From Tundrisphaera sp051175315 (GTDB lineage Bacteria > Planctomycetota > Planctomycetia > Isosphaerales > Isosphaeraceae), in contig NZ_CP195100.1 of NCBI RefSeq assembly GCF_051175315.1, positions 868,001 to 932,000 of the forward strand: 64,000 nucleotides of DNA, written 5' to 3'. Below, piece by piece: positions 61,634 through 64,000 of this stretch. The notes below the pieces were generated by a model. It saw only the letters and a list, made by a program, of their open reading frames with translations, searched no databases and had not been told where the DNA came from. The position numbers and the translations under genes were made by a program. Position 1 is the stretch's first letter, and every line of letters starts with the position of its first letter.

Positions 61634-63019
61634 ATGCTGCTCACGATCTCGACGGTCGCCGCCGAGGCGACCGACCTCGGCTATCTGCTCCACAAGCACC
61701 CCGACCGGCTCTACGAGCGCGACCTCGGCTTCGGGGTCGCCCGGGTCTTCTTCCCCGAGGCGGGGGCGACGCGATGCACCGCGGCGCTGGCCGTCGAGGT
61801 GGATGCGGTGGGGCTGGCCCGGGGATCGATGCGGGACGACGGCTACGTGACCGATCGGCCCTACGTCGCCGGCAGCCTGCTGAGCGTCGCGATGGGCCGG
61901 ACGTTCCGGTCGGCCCTGGCGGGCCGGACCCCGGAGCGGCCGGATCGCGTCGATGAAGCCATGCCTTTGGAGGCGACCCTGTCGGCGGTCCACTCGCCCG
62001 GGGGCGAGGCCGCGATCCGCCGGGCCTTCGAGTCGTTGGGCTATGAAGTCGAATGCCGGTGGCAGCCGGTCGACCCCCGGTTCCCCGAATGGGGCGACCC
62101 CCGCGTGGCCACCGTCACGCTGCGGGGGACGAAGACGGTCCGCGACCTGCTGCGCCACATCTATATCCTGGCCCCCGTGGTCGACGGCTCGAAGCACTAC
62201 CACGTCGGTCTCGACGAGGTGGACAAGCTGATCCGCCACGGGTCGGGCTGGCTCGCCGATCACCCTCACAAGGATTGGGTGGTCCGCCGCTACCTCCGGT
62301 TCAAGGCGGCGCTCGCGCGCAAGGCCCTGTCCGCGCTGGTCGTGGAGCAGGCCGAGGCCGACGTGGCGGCGGAGGCCGAGGAGGAGACCCTCGAAACGCC
62401 GGTCCGGCTCAACGACCAACGCCACGCCGCCGTCCTGGCCGCACTCCGCGACCCGGAGGCCGCGATCCGGTCGGTCGTGGACCTGGGTTGCGGCGAGGGG
62501 AAGATGCTGATCGACCTGGCCCGCGACGCCCGATTCGACCGGATCCTCGGGATCGACGTCTCGGGGCAGGCCCTGGAGCGGGCCGAGACGCGCATCGAGC
62601 GCCAGCACCTGCCGGCGCACCGGCGGGGGGCCCTGACGCTGGCGCAGGGATCATTGGTGTATCGCGACGACCGGCTCCGCGGGTTCGACGCCGCGACTTT
62701 GGTCGAGGTGATCGAGCACGTCGACCCCGGCCGCCTGCCGGCCCTGGCCCGCGCCGTGTTCGGCCACGCCCGGCCCAGGCGGGTGGTCGTCACCACGCCC
62801 AACGCCGAGTACAACGTGACCTGGGAGAGCCTGCCCGCCGGCAAGTTCCGCCACCGCGACCACCGCTTCGAGTGGACCCGCGCCGAGTTCCGCGACTGGG
62901 CGGCCCGAGTGGCCGGCGATCACGGCTATGCCGTCCGCTTCCTGCCCGTCGGCCCGGTCGATGAGGCGGTGGGGTCGCCCACGCAGATGGCCCTGTTCGA
63001 TCGCGAGGCCCGCGCATGA
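61634..63019 (+). CDS. hen1: 3'-terminal RNA ribose 2'-O-methyltransferase Hen1
   Basis: 461 residues from MLLTISTVAAEATDLGYLLH, the family's typical start. Residues 1-240 are the bacterial Hen1 N-terminal region (FGVARVFFPEAG, LRHIYILAPVVDGSKHYHVG). Residues 260-461 are the methyltransferase: VVDLGCGEGKMLIDLA, LVEVIEHVDPGRL (metal-binding Glu and His) and VVTTPNAEYNVTW with RHRDHRFEWTR. It methylates the 2'-OH at the break in cleaved RNA before ligation. The stop overlaps the Pnkp start by 4 bp. Confidence 0.94.
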   Translation: MLLTISTVAAEATDLGYLLHKHPDRLYERDLGFGVARVFFPEAGATRCTAALAVEVDAVGLARGSMRDDGYVTDRPYVAGSLLSVAMGRTFRSALAGRTPERPDRVDEAMPLEATLSAVHSPGGEAAIRRAFESLGYEVECRWQPVDPRFPEWGDPRVATVTLRGTKTVRDLLRHIYILAPVVDGSKHYHVGLDEVDKLIRHGSGWLADHPHKDWVVRRYLRFKAALARKALSALVVEQAEADVAAEAEEETLETPVRLNDQRHAAVLAALRDPEAAIRSVVDLGCGEGKMLIDLARDARFDRILGIDVSGQALERAETRIERQHLPAHRRGALTLAQGSLVYRDDRLRGFDAATLVEVIEHVDPGRLPALARAVFGHARPRRVVVTTPNAEYNVTWESLPAGKFRHRDHRFEWTRAEFRDWAARVAGDHGYAVRFLPVGPVDEAVGSPTQMALFDREARA

Positions 63020-64000
63020 CCCCGTTCCACATCAACCTGCCCGACCCCTCGCTGGTGGTGCTGGTCGGGGCGTCGGGCTCGGGCAAGTCCACGTTCGCCG
63101 CCCGCCACTTCCGGCCGACCGAGGTGATCTCGTCGGACCGCTGCCGGGGGATGGTCTGCGACGACGAGAACGAGCAGGGCGTCAACGAGCAGGCGTTCAG
63201 CGTGGTCCACGCGATCGCGCGGGCGCGGCTGGCGCTGGGCAAGCTCGCGGTGATCGACGCGACCAACGTCCAGGAGTCGGCCCGCGCCTCCCTGATCGAG
63301 CTGGCGCACCAGGCGGACCTGTTCGCCGTGGCGGTGGTGCTCGACGTCTCGGTGCGGACCTGCGAGGACCGCAACGCCGCCCGCGCCGATCGCCAGTTCG
63401 GCCGCCACTTGATCCGGGGCCATGCCGACCAGCTCCGCCGGTCGCTCCGCAACCTCCGCCGCGAGGGGTTCAAGCAGTCCTGGATCCTGCGGGAAGACCT
63501 GATCGACGCGGTCGAGTTCCACCGCCGCCCGCTCTGGACCGATCGCCGCGGCGAGATGGGGCCGTTCGACATCGTCGGCGACGTGCACGGCTGCATGGAC
63601 GAGCTGCGCGAGCTGATGGCGCGTCTGGGCTACGTCCCGGACGCGGACGGGCTCCCGGCGCATCCCGAGGGGCGTCGCCTCATCTTCGTCGGCGACCTGG
63701 TCGATCGCGGGCCGGACTCGGTGGGAGTGCTCGAACTGGCCCGCCGGATGGTCGCCGCCGGGACGGCGTTGTGCGTGCCGGGGAACCACGACGAGAAGCT
63801 GCTCAAGAAGCTCCGCGGGAAGGAGGTCCGGATCGCCCACGGGCTGGCCGAGACCCTGGCGCAGATCGAGGCCCTCCCGGAAGACGAACGCACCCGGTTC
63901 GAGGCCGACGCGCGGGCGTTCCTGGATAGCCTGGTCTCCCACTACGTCCTCGACGGCGGCAAGCTGGTGGTCGCCCACGCCGGGATGAAGGCCGAGTATC
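63016..64000 (+). CDS. pnkp: Polynucleotide kinase-phosphatase Pnkp, N-terminal part
   Basis: The frame runs off the window; 328 residues are visible. ATGA overlap with hen1 fixes the start. Residues 1-170 are the 5'-kinase: VVLVGASGSGKSTFAARHF (P-loop) and VIDATNVQ. From about residue 178 the metallophosphatase appears: FDIVGDVHGC, FVGDLVDRGPDS and CVPGNHDEKLLKK, then VVAHAGMK. The ligase-like adenylyltransferase domain expected next is outside the window. With Hen1 it repairs RNAs cut by ribotoxins, as worked out for other bacteria. Confidence 0.95.
   Translation, partial: MTPFHINLPDPSLVVLVGASGSGKSTFAARHFRPTEVISSDRCRGMVCDDENEQGVNEQAFSVVHAIARARLALGKLAVIDATNVQESARASLIELAHQADLFAVAVVLDVSVRTCEDRNAARADRQFGRHLIRGHADQLRRSLRNLRREGFKQSWILREDLIDAVEFHRRPLWTDRRGEMGPFDIVGDVHGCMDELRELMARLGYVPDADGLPAHPEGRRLIFVGDLVDRGPDSVGVLELARRMVAAGTALCVPGNHDEKLLKKLRGKEVRIAHGLAETLAQIEALPEDERTRFEADARAFLDSLVSHYVLDGGKLVVAHAGMKAEY

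Overview
The window is high-GC chromosomal DNA of a planctomycete, most likely family Isosphaeraceae. Lineage markers seen directly are a DUF1501 protein, a DUF1549/DUF1553 (PSCyt2/PSD1) protein, a DUF1559 pilin-like protein, two PEP-CTERM proteins, a planctomycete-type Ser/Thr kinase and a 3-dehydroquinate dehydratase/shikimate dehydrogenase fusion. The family assignment is inferred from gene content, not from a marker-gene tree.

Layout. 1-6 kb: end of an M56 metallopeptidase, a secreted HEAT-repeat protein, a secreted protein with one CxxCH site, a small possibly Sm-like protein and a TPM-domain protein with a Gly/Trp-rich tail. 6-9.3 kb: an M24 peptidase, then accB and accC. 9.4-11 kb: two paralogous PEP-CTERM proteins. 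11.7-15.5 kb: a LipB-like protein overlapping lipA, then leuC-leuD. 15.6-17.7 kb: a nuclease/Schlafen-type helicase fusion abutting a tRNA-Gln. 17.7-22.6 kb: rex, ribD, an orphan anti-sigma-like pair, a secreted protein and pdxH. 22.7-25.8 kb: a Tat-exported sugar isomerase-like protein, a DUF1559 protein and a small lipoprotein. 25.8-31.5 kb: one operon of ECF sigma factor, anti-sigma-like protein, coiled-coil secreted protein, DUF1549/DUF1553 protein and DUF1501 protein. 31.6-38.3 kb: SGNH hydrolase, PHP hydrolase, rhomboid, DUF1802, gpsA, HAD phosphatase and a Wzz-like membrane protein. 38.3-42.7 kb: an inverted-repeat element, a lipoprotein, a LapA-like protein, and a coupled aroDE-aroK-prepilin peptidase operon. 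43-51.2 kb: dcd, mutL, Rieske protein, MBL hydrolase, degenerate PfkB-like protein and a secretin-N-like protein. 51.4-60.2 kb: unknown gene, dusB, methyltransferase, LLM oxidoreductase, Ser/Thr kinase and a membrane-anchored sigma-54 activator. 60.7-64 kb: an alpha/beta hydrolase and a Hen1-Pnkp RNA-repair pair cut by the window edge.

Most of the window is core metabolism (fatty acid, leucine, shikimate, riboflavin, PLP, glycerolipid, lipoate) interleaved with cell-surface genes typical of planctomycetes. The parts most worth attention are the LipB homologue without its catalytic Cys and Lys; the PD-(D/E)xK plus Schlafen-type helicase fusion beside a tRNA gene; the membrane-bound sigma-54 activator with a divergent promoter region carrying three copies of one palindrome; the RNA-repair pair; and two kinds of short repeat, one of them inside the MutL reading frame. 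No CRISPR array, insertion sequence, prophage or rRNA was seen.
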